A stretch of 64,000 bases of DNA from Macrotis lagotis (taxonomy: Eukaryota > Chordata > Mammalia > Peramelemorphia > Peramelidae): NCBI RefSeq assembly GCF_037893015.1, contig NC_133661.1, positions 184,576,306-184,640,305 on the forward strand. Reading direction: 5' to 3'. Made by a program: the position numbers and the translations under genes. The notes beneath the pieces were generated by a model. The model saw nothing but the letters and a program-made list of their open reading frames with translations, ran no database searches and was not told the DNA's origin. How positions within the stretch are numbered: the stretch's first letter is position 1; every line of letters begins with the position of its first letter. This document shows positions 45,880 to 56,389 of the stretch, one piece after another.

Positions 45880-46295
45880 AACTATCTAGTCTTGGGGAGT
45901 CACCTGGGGTATTGTATTGAGAGGTTAAATGGCTTTTCCAGGGTGATCACATAGCCAGCATGTGTCAGAAGACCCACATCTTCCTGACTCTGAGGCCAAC
46001 TTTCTATTCACTCTGTCACCATGCAGGAATAATACTCAGATGAGACAAGTGAAGCTCCAAAAGGTCAAAAGACTTGCCAAAACAAGAATCATAGATTTAG
46101 ATTTAGAGGTAGAAGTAACTCAGTGACCATCCAATCCAACCTCTAAGCTTTACAGATTTAAAAACTAAGGTTCAGAAAAGTTAAATGAATTTTATAAAGA
46201 TGATTAGGGAGTACAGAATCAGGAGTAGAGGTGGGATACAAAATCAGATCCCTTTATTCTAAAACCCCAATGCTTTCCAGCCTATAACATTCTAT
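45880..46295 (-). repeat. Two MIR-like remnants
   Basis: 45900-46020: 'ttttccagggtgatcacatagccagcatgtgtcag', 'ttcctgactctgaggccaactttctattcactctgtc'. 46085-46290: 'gatttagaggtagaagtaactcagtgaccatccaatccaac', 'gcttagagg'-type reverse tail. Both are old, reverse orientation. A short (ACTAT)n follows at about 46395-46418. Confidence 0.55.
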
Positions 46296-46419
46296 CTACA
46301 ACTTTAATGACTCTATTTTCTCCTTGAATTGAGTCCTTCTTCCAAAAATGTGAATCACATTTGACTATCTATCCTGTAATACTTGTCCATAGAATACTAT
46401 ACTATACTATACTACATGG

Positions 46420-47224
46420 AATACTATAAAACGTTGATTGATGCCTTTCAAGGTATTGCATTGAATATCTAGGCATTGCAATAATATCAATGAAACACAC
46501 AGCCTACCGATAAATGATAGCTTGCTATGTGACATGATGCCACCCATTTTTCTTTCAGGTCATCCATTTCTTTTACAACACTTCTATATTGCTCCCCTGC
46601 CACAATTCATGATTGTCAATGTATTGTAGCACACTCATACTTATCCTTTACCTCTCTATTGCTCTTTGGACTATGTTCAAATTTAATTATTTAAAACCTT
46701 TTGCATTATAGAACTTGTAGTCATATAATGTCATTATAAAAATTGTTATTAAAAAGATGGTCTTTTGTTTCAGAAAGAAATTTTGAGTCATTTAAAATAT
46801 TTCATAGTTTCCTAAGAATCATCCAGCCCTTTTACTTCTCATCCAATTCCATATAATATATCTGTCTCAAATGACACATTGTCATGAATGAGCACCCATC
46901 CAATTTTACATCATAGATAAGATAAATGGAAGTCTTTGTTCACTTGATATTTTTCTTTGGGTAGATAGTCGGTACAATGTCATCTCTAAGCAGCAATATC
47001 AGCTAGAACCTTGCCCTGTATAGTGAATTTCTCTAACATTTTGATCTCATACTAAATATTAACCAAAATGCAAACACTTTTTGCAAGCATGTAACTCTCT
47101 TCTTATGATTTACCCATAACCCTATAGAGAATAAGTTGCACAGAAGCTGTCCTCAAAGTCATTAGACGAAGTTATCTCTGTTGTGGCATCTTTCCAGTAA
47201 ATTTGCCAAAGGTTATATGACCTT

Positions 47225-47255
<31 letters not shown>

Positions 47256-47455
47256 GTATGTATATACATATGAATATGTATGGTATTTTAGGTCTGTTAT
47301 TTAAATTATTTATCTATTATAATATATATTCTTTATAAGAATATACTATATGTATTTATTCCTTATTAGTAAGGATTATATAATATATACACACATACCT
47401 ATAGATGTATGTATATATATATATATATATGACCTAATCATACACAAAATTCCCA
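46420..47455. other. No gene recognised; TA-rich patches and one half of a 48-bp direct repeat
   Basis: TA microsatellites at 47222-47266 and 47408-47432. The 48-bp segment 47112-47159 recurs at 48695-48742 with one mismatch. Confidence 0.6.
47112..47159 (+). repeat. 48-bp direct repeat, left copy
   Basis: Begins ACCCATAACCCTATAGAG and ends GCTGTCCTCAAAGT. Identical to 48695-48742 except for one C/T difference. Confidence 0.9.
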
Positions 47456-47690
47456 GATGATATCTAGGCCTAGAATCAGGAAGACTTGAGTTTATATCTC
47501 AGTCTTAGACTTTTATTAGCTTTGTGATCTTGGGAAAGTCACTTAGTCTCTGTTGGCCTCTATTTCTTCAACTGTAAAAATGGTTTTAATATTAGCACCT
47601 ACCTCAAAAGGTTGTTGTGAGGATAAAATGAGATCATATTTTTAAAGTGTTTAGCCCAATGGTTACTTTTATGTGCTAACTATTAATAAT
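47456..47690 (+). repeat. MIR-type SINE
   Basis: 'gatatctaggcctagaatcaggaagacttgag', 'tgtgatcttgggaaagtcacttag', 'atttcttcaactgtaaaaatgg', 'tacctcaaaaggttgttgtgaggataaaatgaga' and 'aaagtgtttagcccaatgg'. Confidence 0.8.
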
Positions 47691-49735
47691 ATATATATGT
47701 GCATGAGAGATTTCTTAATGAAGGAGAACTTTTAAGGTACTGTTTGATTCAACTTAATCACATGTGGTTTTATATTCAACAGACAATAAGAGTGAAATCT
47801 TCCATTCTCTACACTTTTTAGTTAATTTTTCACTGTATAGACATAGCAAGAAGCAATCTGACCTAAAAGATGGAGAACTCGCCATAGAACCAGAATGACT
47901 TAGTTCAAGTCTTCTCTATGATATATACTGGTTGTATCAGCCTGAGGAAGCCATAAGATCATTCAATCTTCCATATCCCTTTTCAAAACCAAACTTCTAA
48001 ATCAAGACTAAATGCTGATCTCCATCAGGAGAGGGTATTCCTCCCTATACCAACAGAATTATAGAGAAAAATAAAAACAAACAAAAGCTTGCTGTTAGGT
48101 CATCCCAGGCCTATGGCATAAAATCATTCACCAAAGCCTACTTATTCTTTTCTCATGCCTTTCATAAATATTTTGTACAACATGACATATCTAACTGGTA
48201 AAAAGTCAGAGATTTGAAACTTGTCCCTCGACTTCAGGCACAGTGCTAAGGAGTAAAGCAATTTTGATTGCTGACAGAAAATAGGACAAAGGCACTAAGC
48301 TTCACAGGCATCACCTGAAGTAGCCTTGCTCTCAAGCTGATTTGCCTGGCAATGTGGGTCATTGCAGAAATTAGAAAAAAGCCCCTCAATGCAACCACAC
48401 TCAGCTCCTTTGCAGTTTGGCCAAGTGGAGTCCTCAGGATGACTTGAAAGCAACAAAAGTACTGACCCAAGTATAAGATATAAGTTAAAAGAAAAGAAAA
48501 AAGTTAAAAATCATAACTAAAATAAGAGGTCAACCCAAGGAACTTGCACCAATAGCAGGAGAAAAGCAGTTTAAATGACAGACCCCCCAAAGCCCCCAAA
48601 ATAGACCCTTTTTAGATCCCTGGCTGGATATGGATGGCTCAGGTCTACATGATAGAATAGATAAAGATGGTCTGACAGTTTTAACTGCAGGTAAACCCAT
48701 AACCCTATAGAGAATAAGTTGCATAGAAGCTGTCCTCAAAGTATAAAACATTTTTGGGTATCTTGGTGAGGAGGGGAGAATTTAATTTCAAATATGTTTC
48801 TGTGTTGCGTAATTAAATACCTTTGTTTTAAACTAATGTGTCTTGTGGCTGGCCTGGTAAACATATCAATTGGAGATTCTGAGTGGATGCTGACTGTCAA
48901 GCTGTCTCAATTCTGGATTATCTTACTGGATATCAAGATATGGAGTAGTTATACCATAAAATATACTAGCAAAAGTGTGATGGAGCCAACTCATGCCAGT
49001 TATCTCCAGTCCAATGTCAAATTTTCAGTGTGAGCATTTATTCCAGATATAAGCAAACTCTCCTTATCATGACTTAATTTATTTATTTTTGTTGATTGTC
49101 TAGAACTTAAGAAAATGATAGAGAAAATATAAACAATGCAGATTGAACTGAAAAGAGTACTGTGCAGTTTTTTTTCAGAGAGCTGGCTATTAAATATTTA
49201 ACAGCACACTCCTGCTAATAAACAAAGTAAAACAGTTTTACATGCACTAGAAAATACTAGGTTGAAAATGTGTTATTGTTGAAGACTTATGATTTGGAAG
49301 ATATGGGAGTTAAAGAGAACATTTTGTTCCCAGGACCATATTCACTGAAAGAAGTCTAATCTATTTTAAAGGAGAAGAAAAAGAAGGCGGCTGATTGTAT
49401 TCTCTGAGAATGCTCAAGAGACACCTCACTGGAAGCTCAGTCTGACTCCACATTAGCTCTAAGCAGTGATATGTGCAAGAAAGAACTAGAATGATGGTCA
49501 TTGTGGAACCTTAATCAAATCATTTAATCTTCCCTAACTATTTTTAAAGTTTTTTCAAGATTTAAATTTCTATTATTGTTAGAATTCATACCTAGTCTGA
49601 CCTGGCATGATTTAAATGTGGTTTATATGGGGAAATAGGTCTATTTCAATTCATCATGGGTTTAGGAAAATCAACAATAGAATTTCAAGATTACCTACCC
49701 AGATTAGAGTATATCTAGATTATCCTACATTAGAG
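47691..49735. other. No gene recognised
   Basis: Apart from the right copy of the direct repeat, I cannot assign this stretch. Minus-strand frames at 48246-48470 and 48530-48751 show no Ig-like or other domain. ATTAAA-type signals near 48810 make a repeat-derived origin possible. Confidence 0.4.
48695..48742 (+). repeat. 48-bp direct repeat, right copy
   Basis: Partner of 47112-47159 in the same orientation, 1583 bp away. The surrounding sequences do not align in my reading. Confidence 0.9.
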
Positions 49736-49737
49736 TT

Positions 49738-49955
49738 ATGATTGTTCAGCCATATATGACTCTTTGTGACCCCATGAACAGTAACTATCCAGGGGGTTTT
49801 CTTGACAAGGGCACTGGAGTGGTTTGCCATTTCCTTCTCCAGGAGATTAAGGCAAACAGAGGTTATTGTGACTTACTCAGGGTCATATAACTAGATTTGA
49901 ACTCAGGTCTTCCCTAACTGCAAACCCAGCTTTCCATCCATTGAACTACCTACAG
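49738..49955 (-). repeat. MAR-type SINE
   Basis: 'gattgttcagccatatatgactctttgtgaccccatgaac', 'gggttttcttgacaagggcactggagtggtttgccatttccttctcc', 'gacttactcagggtcatataac' and 'ccatccattgaactacctac'. Reverse orientation, well preserved. Confidence 0.9.
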
Positions 49956-50341
49956 AGCAGAGAAGTAACATAAAATGGAAAGGAAACAAGAAGATTAACT
50001 GTCAAGTACATTTCAGGTTTGAAAACTTATCCATTTTCAACAATAGCAACAAAAACTTTGTTTCTGACTTTCTTATCCAGTCTCCTACCTCAAGTCAACT
50101 ACCAAAAAGGAAGAAGTTTTTTTTAATTGTTTTACTTTTTTTCAGATATTTTATTTATCTATTTCAAGTGAGGAAAAATAAGTATGGGAATGCTTTCAAG
50201 GAATATTAGCTTTCCATCTCTGACCACAGAAAAGGAGGAATGGAATCACTTTCCATGGAGCTCCCAGGTGTACTAGCACAGTCTTAACTACATTTCCCTT
50301 GGGGCCCCTAGCACAGGTGGGAGTCTCATGCCCAATGCTAA

Positions 50342-50380
50342 TGTTTCTGTACAGCTTCCCCTGTCACTTCTCTCACTGTG
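50342..50380 (-). other. RSS (23 bp spacer) of TRAV14/19-like gene
   Basis: Consensus heptamer CACAGTG (50374-50380), a 23-bp spacer and nonamer ACAGAAACA (50342-50350), which keeps the central AAA. The spacer contains AGTGACA as at 19 kb. Confidence 0.92.
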
Positions 50381-50921
50381 AGATCACTGAGGACACAGAA
50401 ATAAATCGCTGAGTCCTCCAGCTGTGAGTCTGAGATGGTGAGATTGATGGATTTTTCTGTTTTTTCCAAGATCACTGAATACCTATCCACTCTTGCATTC
50501 TCTTGATTGTAAGAATTCTGTTGAATAAGGAGAACCATTTCCCCATCTAGACCTTGTTTGTACCAGAACAAATTCACACCAGTTCTAGCAGTTTCATACT
50601 TGCAGTTCAGAGTCACAGTTTCCCCCTCCTGTATAGATGTTGATGCCTGTTCTTGAATAACCTTCTCAGCTGTTCTAACTCCTGCAGGGGAAAGAGAAGA
50701 CACAAATGATTGATCCCCTGTCATGACCCATAGAGAGATCATCCATAATATCCCAATTCAGCACTCAAACAATTTTGATGAATACAATTATTTCCTCAAT
50801 CCAATCCCTGCCCCCATATCTTAAGACCCAAGTTCCTGAGAGTTATCTGGTTTGGAGTTTCTTTACCAAGAAAGCTGGAGCTCACAACTGCCCATAACAG
50901 AACAGGGAGCACTGAACTCAT
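50381..50921 (-). CDS. TRAV: T-cell receptor alpha/delta variable segment, TRAV14/19-like
   Basis: An apparently functional V segment. The leader exon is 50867-50921, encoding MSSVLPVLLWAVVSSSFLG, with donor GTAAAG. The V exon is 50381-50681, after a CCTGCAG acceptor. The junction codon is Gly, giving GVRTAEKVIQEQASTSIQEG, then TVTLNCKYETARTGVN (Cys23), LFWYKQ (Trp41), GEMVLLIQQNSYNQENA, RYSVILEKTEKSINLTI and SQLEDSAIYFCVLS (Cys104). No stop or shift is seen. 'LFWYKQ..GEMV.LI.Q.SY.QQNA'-type FR2/CDR2 resembles human TRAV14/DV4 and TRAV19. The germline end after Cys104 (VLSDL) is relatively long, as in that group. It is paralogous to the 19-kb gene, which differs mainly in CDR1, CDR2 and leader. 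Delta-chain use is plausible but not shown. Confidence 0.95.
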
Positions 50922-50990
50922 CTTATTTCCCTGGGTCTAACAAGGCTTTCTGTAAAGGCAATAGAGTCCTGTGATACTTACTATTACCCT

Positions 50991-51016
50991 AGAACAGGAA
51001 ATGGGATTTCTGGGTG
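50991..51016 (-). promoter_or_regulatory. Upstream block shared by TRAV14/19-like genes
   Basis: AGAACAGGAAATGGGATTTC followed by TGGGTG, about 70 bp upstream of the start codon. It matches 19797-19822. The ETS-type GGAA core sits centrally. No CCAATCA/GCCATCTT pair is found upstream of this gene. Confidence 0.5.
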
Positions 51017-51129
51017 GGACAAGTTGAGATCTGACATCATTTACTTATCTATGCAAGAAGAGGTCTGTCTGATCTTCTATTTATTCTCTTTATTTTCCCA
51101 TAATAATTGAAAAAAAACTTTACCAAGAG

Positions 51130-51260
51130 ACAGTATGCTATAATAGATAGCAAACTGGCATTAGAGTCAAAAAACCTGGGATCAAATTTCATCTGTATTG
51201 GCTGTAGGACCCCACAAAAGTCACTTAACCATTTAGTGTCCCAGATACATCACTGTGTAT
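51130..51260 (+). repeat. MIR-type SINE, 5' part
   Basis: 'agtatgctataatagatagcaaactggcattagagtcaaaaaacctgggatcaaat' followed by 'ccacaaaagtcacttaacc'. Sense orientation. Confidence 0.65.
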
Positions 51261-51419
51261 ATTAGTTACTGATCTGCATTGATAGAGCATGTTTCCATGT
51301 TGGGACTTCTGAAATATCAAATTAGACCAAAAGAAATTTTTTTTCAAGGCCCTAAATTACCATATTATCAGTCACTGGTTGTACTGGTATGCACAGATCT
51401 ATGAATAATTCTGACTTTT

Positions 51420-51725
51420 GTAGAATGTTTGTAAGGCATTTTACTTCTGCTTAATCACTTAAATGCCACAACAGCCTGGAGAGGTAGGTGCTAATTATTC
51501 TGATTTTATAGATAAGGAAATGAGTCCTTTTTTTTTTAGGTTTTTGCAAGGCAAAAATAGGGTTAAGTGGCTTGCCCAAGGCCACACAGCTAGGTAATTA
51601 TTAAGTGTCTGAGACCAGATTTGATCTCCTAACTCCAGGGTCAGTGCTTTATCCACTATGCCACCTAGCTGCCCCTGGAAATGAGTCTTCAAGAAGTTAA
51701 GTGATTTATCCAGGATCAACAGAGA
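51420..51725 (-). repeat. MIR-like remnant split by a WSINE1-like SINE
   Basis: 'gtaaggcattttacttctgc', 'gatttatagataaggaaatgag' and (after the SINE) 'cttcaagaagttaagtgatttatccagg' form one reverse MIR-type core interrupted at the duplicated GGAAATGAGTC. Confidence 0.7.
51527..51676 (-). repeat. WSINE1-like SINE with perfect 11-bp target-site duplication
   Basis: Flanked by GGAAATGAGTC (51516-51526 and 51677-51687). T-run, 'aggtttttgcaaggc', 'taagtggcttgcccaaggccacacagctagg' and 'gccacctagctgcccc' in reverse orientation. Confidence 0.95.
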
Positions 51726-51854
51726 CATCTCATTTCCCATCTTGTTGTACTCATTTTGGACTTCTTTGACTTCTTCCACTATAACCTGGAGTTAGGTATC
51801 TTCCCTCTATCCAACTACCCAAATTACTTTTCAATTATCTTTTGATCATTATCT

Positions 51855-52230
51855 TCCCTCCTTAAGATTATAACTTCCTTGAGATCCGGGACTATTTTTT
51901 CTTTTTTTGTATTGGAATCCCCGGGGTTTAACTGACTCATAGTAGCTAGATGATATGGCATAATGATATAAGGCAGCCAGGTGACACAGTAAATAGAACA
52001 TTGAACCTGAAGTCAGGAAGACCCAAGTTCAAAATTGACCTCAGACACTTCCTAGCTGTGTGACCTTGTTTGTCTCAGTTTCCTCATCTGTAAAATGAGC
52101 TGGAGATGGTAATAGCAATCCGTGCCAGTTTCTTTGCCAAGAAAACCTCACATGAGGTCATGAAGAATCTGAAATGACTGAACAACAAATAGCAATAAAT
52201 GTTTATTAAATGCTTTTTGGCTATTGCCTA
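51855..52230 (+). repeat. L2-like 3' end split by a MAR-type SINE
   Basis: 'aagattataacttccttgagatccgggac' and 'ttggaatccccggggttt' give the L2 tail, which resumes as 'aataaatgtttattaaatgc' at 52193-52212. Between them, at about 51965-52190, is a sense MAR-type SINE ('gcagccaggtgacacagtaaatag', 'cagtttcctcatctgtaaaatgagc', 'catgaagaatctgaaatgactgaacaaca'). Confidence 0.75.
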
Positions 52231-53327
52231 TGAACACAGTTAATAAGTGCTAAATCCATCATTCTGTCGGCAGATAGAACGCTGCCAATATTCTAGCCAA
52301 ATTGAATCAGGAACAATTCATAAAAAAAAGAACCCGACATCCTCCGACATCCTCTGACATCCTTTCAAGAGAATAGGCAGTGAGCTCAGCCTGTGTGACT
52401 AGAGCACCATCTGCAGGACATCTATGGGAAGTGTGGCTGCTGAATTAACCACAGCTGGTCGAGTCGCTCTCCACTTCAAAGTGCTGATATATAGAATGCT
52501 ATCATGTTAAGAGCTACAATTAATCTTCTGTTTCTCTCATATGAATATATTAATGCCCCTCTTATTTTCCATAGTTTTATCCCTAGCAGTATGCCTTTCC
52601 TATAGAATAAAATGGTAAAATATTTGTAGCACTGATTTTTTTTTAACTGAAGAAATGCCTTTCCCTGAAGTGACCATGAACTGGAAAATGGGAATAATCC
52701 CCTATTACACCAGGAAAATAGAGTAAGAACAACTAAATTAACAAATTTTCACTGGTAAAAATGAAATTAGAGACCAGTAACTCTGAGGTGGTACTATGGG
52801 ATAGAGGGAGAACACAAAGAAGATGACTCTGAGATCAGGCAGACTTTTCTGGGTCTTAGGGCTTCAACATATAAATGGATTAATGGAGTCAAAGAACAGT
52901 ATTTTATCTGAGCCAATTCCCCCATTTTTTTTAAATCCTAGTACCTATGTCATAATTTTGGGGGAGGAGAGAAAGAGCTAAGGTGCAGTGAGTTCAGAGC
53001 TAAGAAGTAAAAGGCCTAAAAAGAAATAGGATTTTTCAGGAATATAGTCATATTTAATTAGACTGGTCATGCCCTTCTCTATCAGGAAAGTTTTTTCCCC
53101 CCTTACATTAAGTTTCTAATCTCATGGAGGTCAAAATCAAGCTGGAGAGATTCAGCACATGCAATTTTCTCTGATTACTACATAATAGTTTTATAACTAG
53201 TTACATTTTCCCCAAATCAAGAAATGGGGAGAAGGTAATGAATATTTGAGTTAGGTGAGCCAAGTTTTATAATGTAGAAAAGATAAAAAAAAAACCAAGG
53301 TTTTTTTTCCTCTTTACAATTTTCCCT
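52231..53327. other. No gene recognised
   Basis: Contains a triple GACATCCTC-type tandem at 52336-52365 and a relatively GC-rich patch (52380-52480). No exon or V segment is seen. Confidence 0.45.
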
Positions 53328-53343
53328 AAAACTTTTTTGATTG

Positions 53344-53505
53344 GGGGGGGGGGTAGCTAGGTGGCACAGTGGATACAGCACTGGCCCTGGAGTCAGGAGC
53401 ATCTGAGTTCAAATATGACCTCAGACACTTAATAATTACCTAGCTGGGTGATCTTGGGCAAATCACTTAACCCCATTGCCTTGCAAAAACTAAAAAGAAG
53501 GAAAA
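53344..53505 (+). repeat. WSINE1-like SINE with perfect 16-bp target-site duplication
   Basis: Flanked by AAAACTTTTTTGATTG (53328-53343 and 53506-53521). It starts with a G-run of about ten, then 'tagctaggtggcacagtgg'. It ends 'ccccattgccttgcaaaaac' plus an A-rich tail. Young by its intact duplication. Confidence 0.95.
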
Positions 53506-53521
53506 AAAACTTTTTTGATTG

Positions 53522-54630
53522 CCATATATAATAGCCTCCGAGTTGCAAATGTGTAGAAGCTCACAGTCTGGACATTTCTCCATTCAAACTTTCTAGTTAT
53601 CAGAACAGAGAAGAATCTGTTTTTACTCCCAGGATTACTGGGAGTAAATCATCAAAAATTATCTTTTCCCTTATATGTCTCTCTGGAAGTAGAGGATGAG
53701 TCAGAATTCAACTGTGTTCAAAGGAGGACCAATTTCAGATAGTAGGGCATATATCTTGGAGAAACGGTCACCATCTATTTCTGTCTCCAGTTTCAAAATA
53801 TGAAGAAGAGTACATGACCCCACTCGGCCCCCTTCTCAGATGCTTTCCCTTTGTTATCTGGACTCAAGTACAGGCCTTCCTCCTTTGACCCTCCTCTAGT
53901 CCTAAACCAAACTCCAGCTTTATTTTTTCCCTCAGCTCCAGAGAGAGATGTCAGGGCTTTAGAGTCCACTCACTGTATTTTCTTCCCTTCCAGTCTCCTC
54001 AGCCGAGGTTTCACTTCCTCCCCCCCACAATACACACATGTCCATTAGAGACAGAATGATGGTTATCAAGTCACTGAGAGTGAAGCTGGGAGAGAAATTC
54101 AAGAATCAGTTACTAACTCTGACAAATGGGTCAATGAACTACAGTCTTCTGGCCTCAGGGTTCTGTTGCCTTGAACACCTGCTAGCTAAACCACTAAGAC
54201 TGAAAACAAGAACAATAATAACAAAAAATCTTTAGCTATGTTGGAAAAGAAGAGCACCAAATAAGAGACAGGACTCAAGTGGGTGAGTGAGACAATAATA
54301 ATATCTAGGCAACTGGAGCTTTGGAGCATGTCCAGATTACCTAATATGAAGGTACACTGTTTCTGGGAGAAGGCATCCTATGTGCCTTACCACATGGAAG
54401 TAGCTTCTTTCTCTTGGCTTTATAATACTTAGAATACACTGCATCATTAAAACTACCAGAATGTCTTATTCTCCTTTTCCTACACATTCTTTTTTTTAAC
54501 CTCTATAGCTGCAGAGAGGGTGAACCCACAGAACTGAATCAGTGAGAGGACAAAAAGCTACCTAATCCCCCTGTGCCCCTAAAAAACTGGCTTCAGGCTT
54601 TTGCTCATTCTGCTTCATCTGGCACTGAAT
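53522..54630. other. No gene recognised
   Basis: Relatively GC-rich for the window but without V motifs. Open frames at 53851-54048 and 54038-54235 show no domain. Confidence 0.45.
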
Positions 54631-54855
54631 AGAACTCTGGACCAGGAGCCAAAAAGATCTGAGTTCACTTCTAGCCTCAGACACTTAACAGCTATGTAAT
54701 CCTGAGCAAGTAATTTAACTTCAGCCTCAGTTTCTTCAACTATAAACCAGAAAAATTAAAAGAACCTTGCAATAGGGTTGTTGTGAGGATTGATTTATAA
54801 ACCACTTAGCCAAGGGCCTAGCACATCAAAGGCTCAAAATAAATGCTTACTCTCT
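54630..54855 (+). repeat. MIR-type SINE
   Basis: 'ctggaccaggagccaaaaagatctgagttcac', 'gcctcagtttcttcaactataaacc', 'gggttgttgtgaggattgattta' and 'ggcctagcacatcaaaggctcaaaataaatgc'. Confidence 0.8.
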
Positions 54856-55300
54856 CTCCTCCACTCTCAACATTGCCTTTTCTCAGTTTCAAGTACAAGA
54901 GGTATGATTCCCACCAGACTCAGAATCATCAAGCCATAGTAACTTTGGGGCCAGGATTCTAGGCTGTATGTTGCAGCCAGACATCCCAGTAGGGAAGCCC
55001 AGAGATAATACAGTATCTGGGACTTGAGCCCAAGGCAAGGTTTGGAACTTGGAATTTGGGACTGTGCTGAGTAGGATCTTAGCTAAACTGTAAACCTTTC
55101 ATTTCATTTCCTCAAAGTATGAGTTGATGCTAGAGAGGGGTTGTATTGGAATATTTTGTTATTATTTTTTAAGTAAATAATCCTTTGTAAAAATTAATCC
55201 AACTGTTTTGTGATTAAATGGTACTGGAATGTAAATAATATTCTACCATAGGACTGGGAGGAGCTGAAGCCCATAGAAGAAAGTATATTTCTCCAAAAAG
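54856..55300. other. No gene recognised
   Basis: Unassigned sequence with no exon or V motif. Confidence 0.45.
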
Positions 55301-55307
55301 TAATCTT

Positions 55308-55473
55308 TTTTATTACTTATTATTTTAGGTTATTTGCCAGGCAAATGGGGTTAAGTGGCTTGCCCAAGGCCACATAGCTAGGTAATTATTAAGTGTCTGA
55401 AGCCAGATTTGAACTCAAATACTTCTGACTCCACAGCCGGTACTCTATCCACTGCACCAGCTAGCGGCCCCCC
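55308..55473 (-). repeat. WSINE1-like SINE
   Basis: 'attttaggttatttgccaggcaaatggggttaagtggcttgcccaaggcc', then 'tccactgcaccagctagcggcccc', reverse orientation. Flanks 'aaagtaatctt' and 'aaaataatctt' look like an aged target-site duplication. Confidence 0.88.
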
Positions 55474-55702
55474 AAAATAATCTTCTTAAGGATATTAAAG
55501 AGTACTTTTAGGAGAGGAAAGAAATATCAAACACCTGACCTTCAGACAATAGGAGACGAGGTAGTCACTTTTACAAATAAAAGAAGATAGAACTACTTAT
55601 CTCTGATTTTGCTTTCTTTTTCTCTTCCAAGAAGAATAATCTTTGGACTAGGAGGGACAAATCAAAAAAAAGATTAATAAAGAACTGATACTCAAAATAA
55701 AT

Positions 55703-55895
55703 AGGGGGCCGCTAGGTGATGCAGTGGATAGAGCACCAGCCCTGGAGTCAGGAGTACCTGAGTTCAAATCAAGCCTCAGAACAGATTTACCTAGCTGTGT
55801 GGCCTTGGGCAAGCCACTTAACCCCATTTGCCTTGCAAAAACCTAATAAATAAATAAATAAATACATAAATAAATAAATAAATAAAAAGATAAAT
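55703..55895 (+). repeat. WSINE1-like SINE with AAAT tail expansion
   Basis: Head 'gggccgctaggtgatgcagtgg', 'cccatttgccttgcaaaaacc', then a (TAAA)n run of about 40 bp. The A-rich tail has become a microsatellite. Confidence 0.9.
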
Positions 55896-56389
55896 AGGAG
55901 GAAGTAAATGAATTGAAATATGATATCTAAACCACAGTCAATGATCACTGAAAAATCATAAAGAATAAGAGAAATATCACAGGAGAAAGGGAAACATCTG
56001 AATTTTAAAGGAACCATATGCAAATAATAAGCCAACAAATTTAATTTTAATTGCTAGAAAAGAATAAAAAAAAATTAAAAGGATAATGGGTACATAATAG
56101 AAAAAGAAGTACTGGTCACAAAGAGCTAACATGACTTTTTCAGAAAGAAGTTATGCTGGATTAAACTCATTTCGTTTTAAGATAGGGCTACCAAACTAAT
56201 AAATATTATCAAAGTTTGTACAAATGTATGTTATACTATGTCTGGGTAAAAGTTAGAGAGATGGGTTCAATGGGAGGACTCAACTTGTTTGAATAGCCAG
56301 ACCCAAAAGAAAGGCAATAATGGTTCAGTGCCAGAGTGGAAGGACATCTCTAAAGGACTGACCAAGAGAGACTTTTACTATCCTATTTA
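55896..56389. other. No gene recognised
   Basis: AT-rich, unassigned. Confidence 0.45.

Noticed and set aside
48480-48900. Possible LTR-derived segment around an ATTAAA-type signal
   Set aside because: No second copy with matching limits in the window and no recognisable internal region. The 48-bp direct repeat is much shorter than an LTR.
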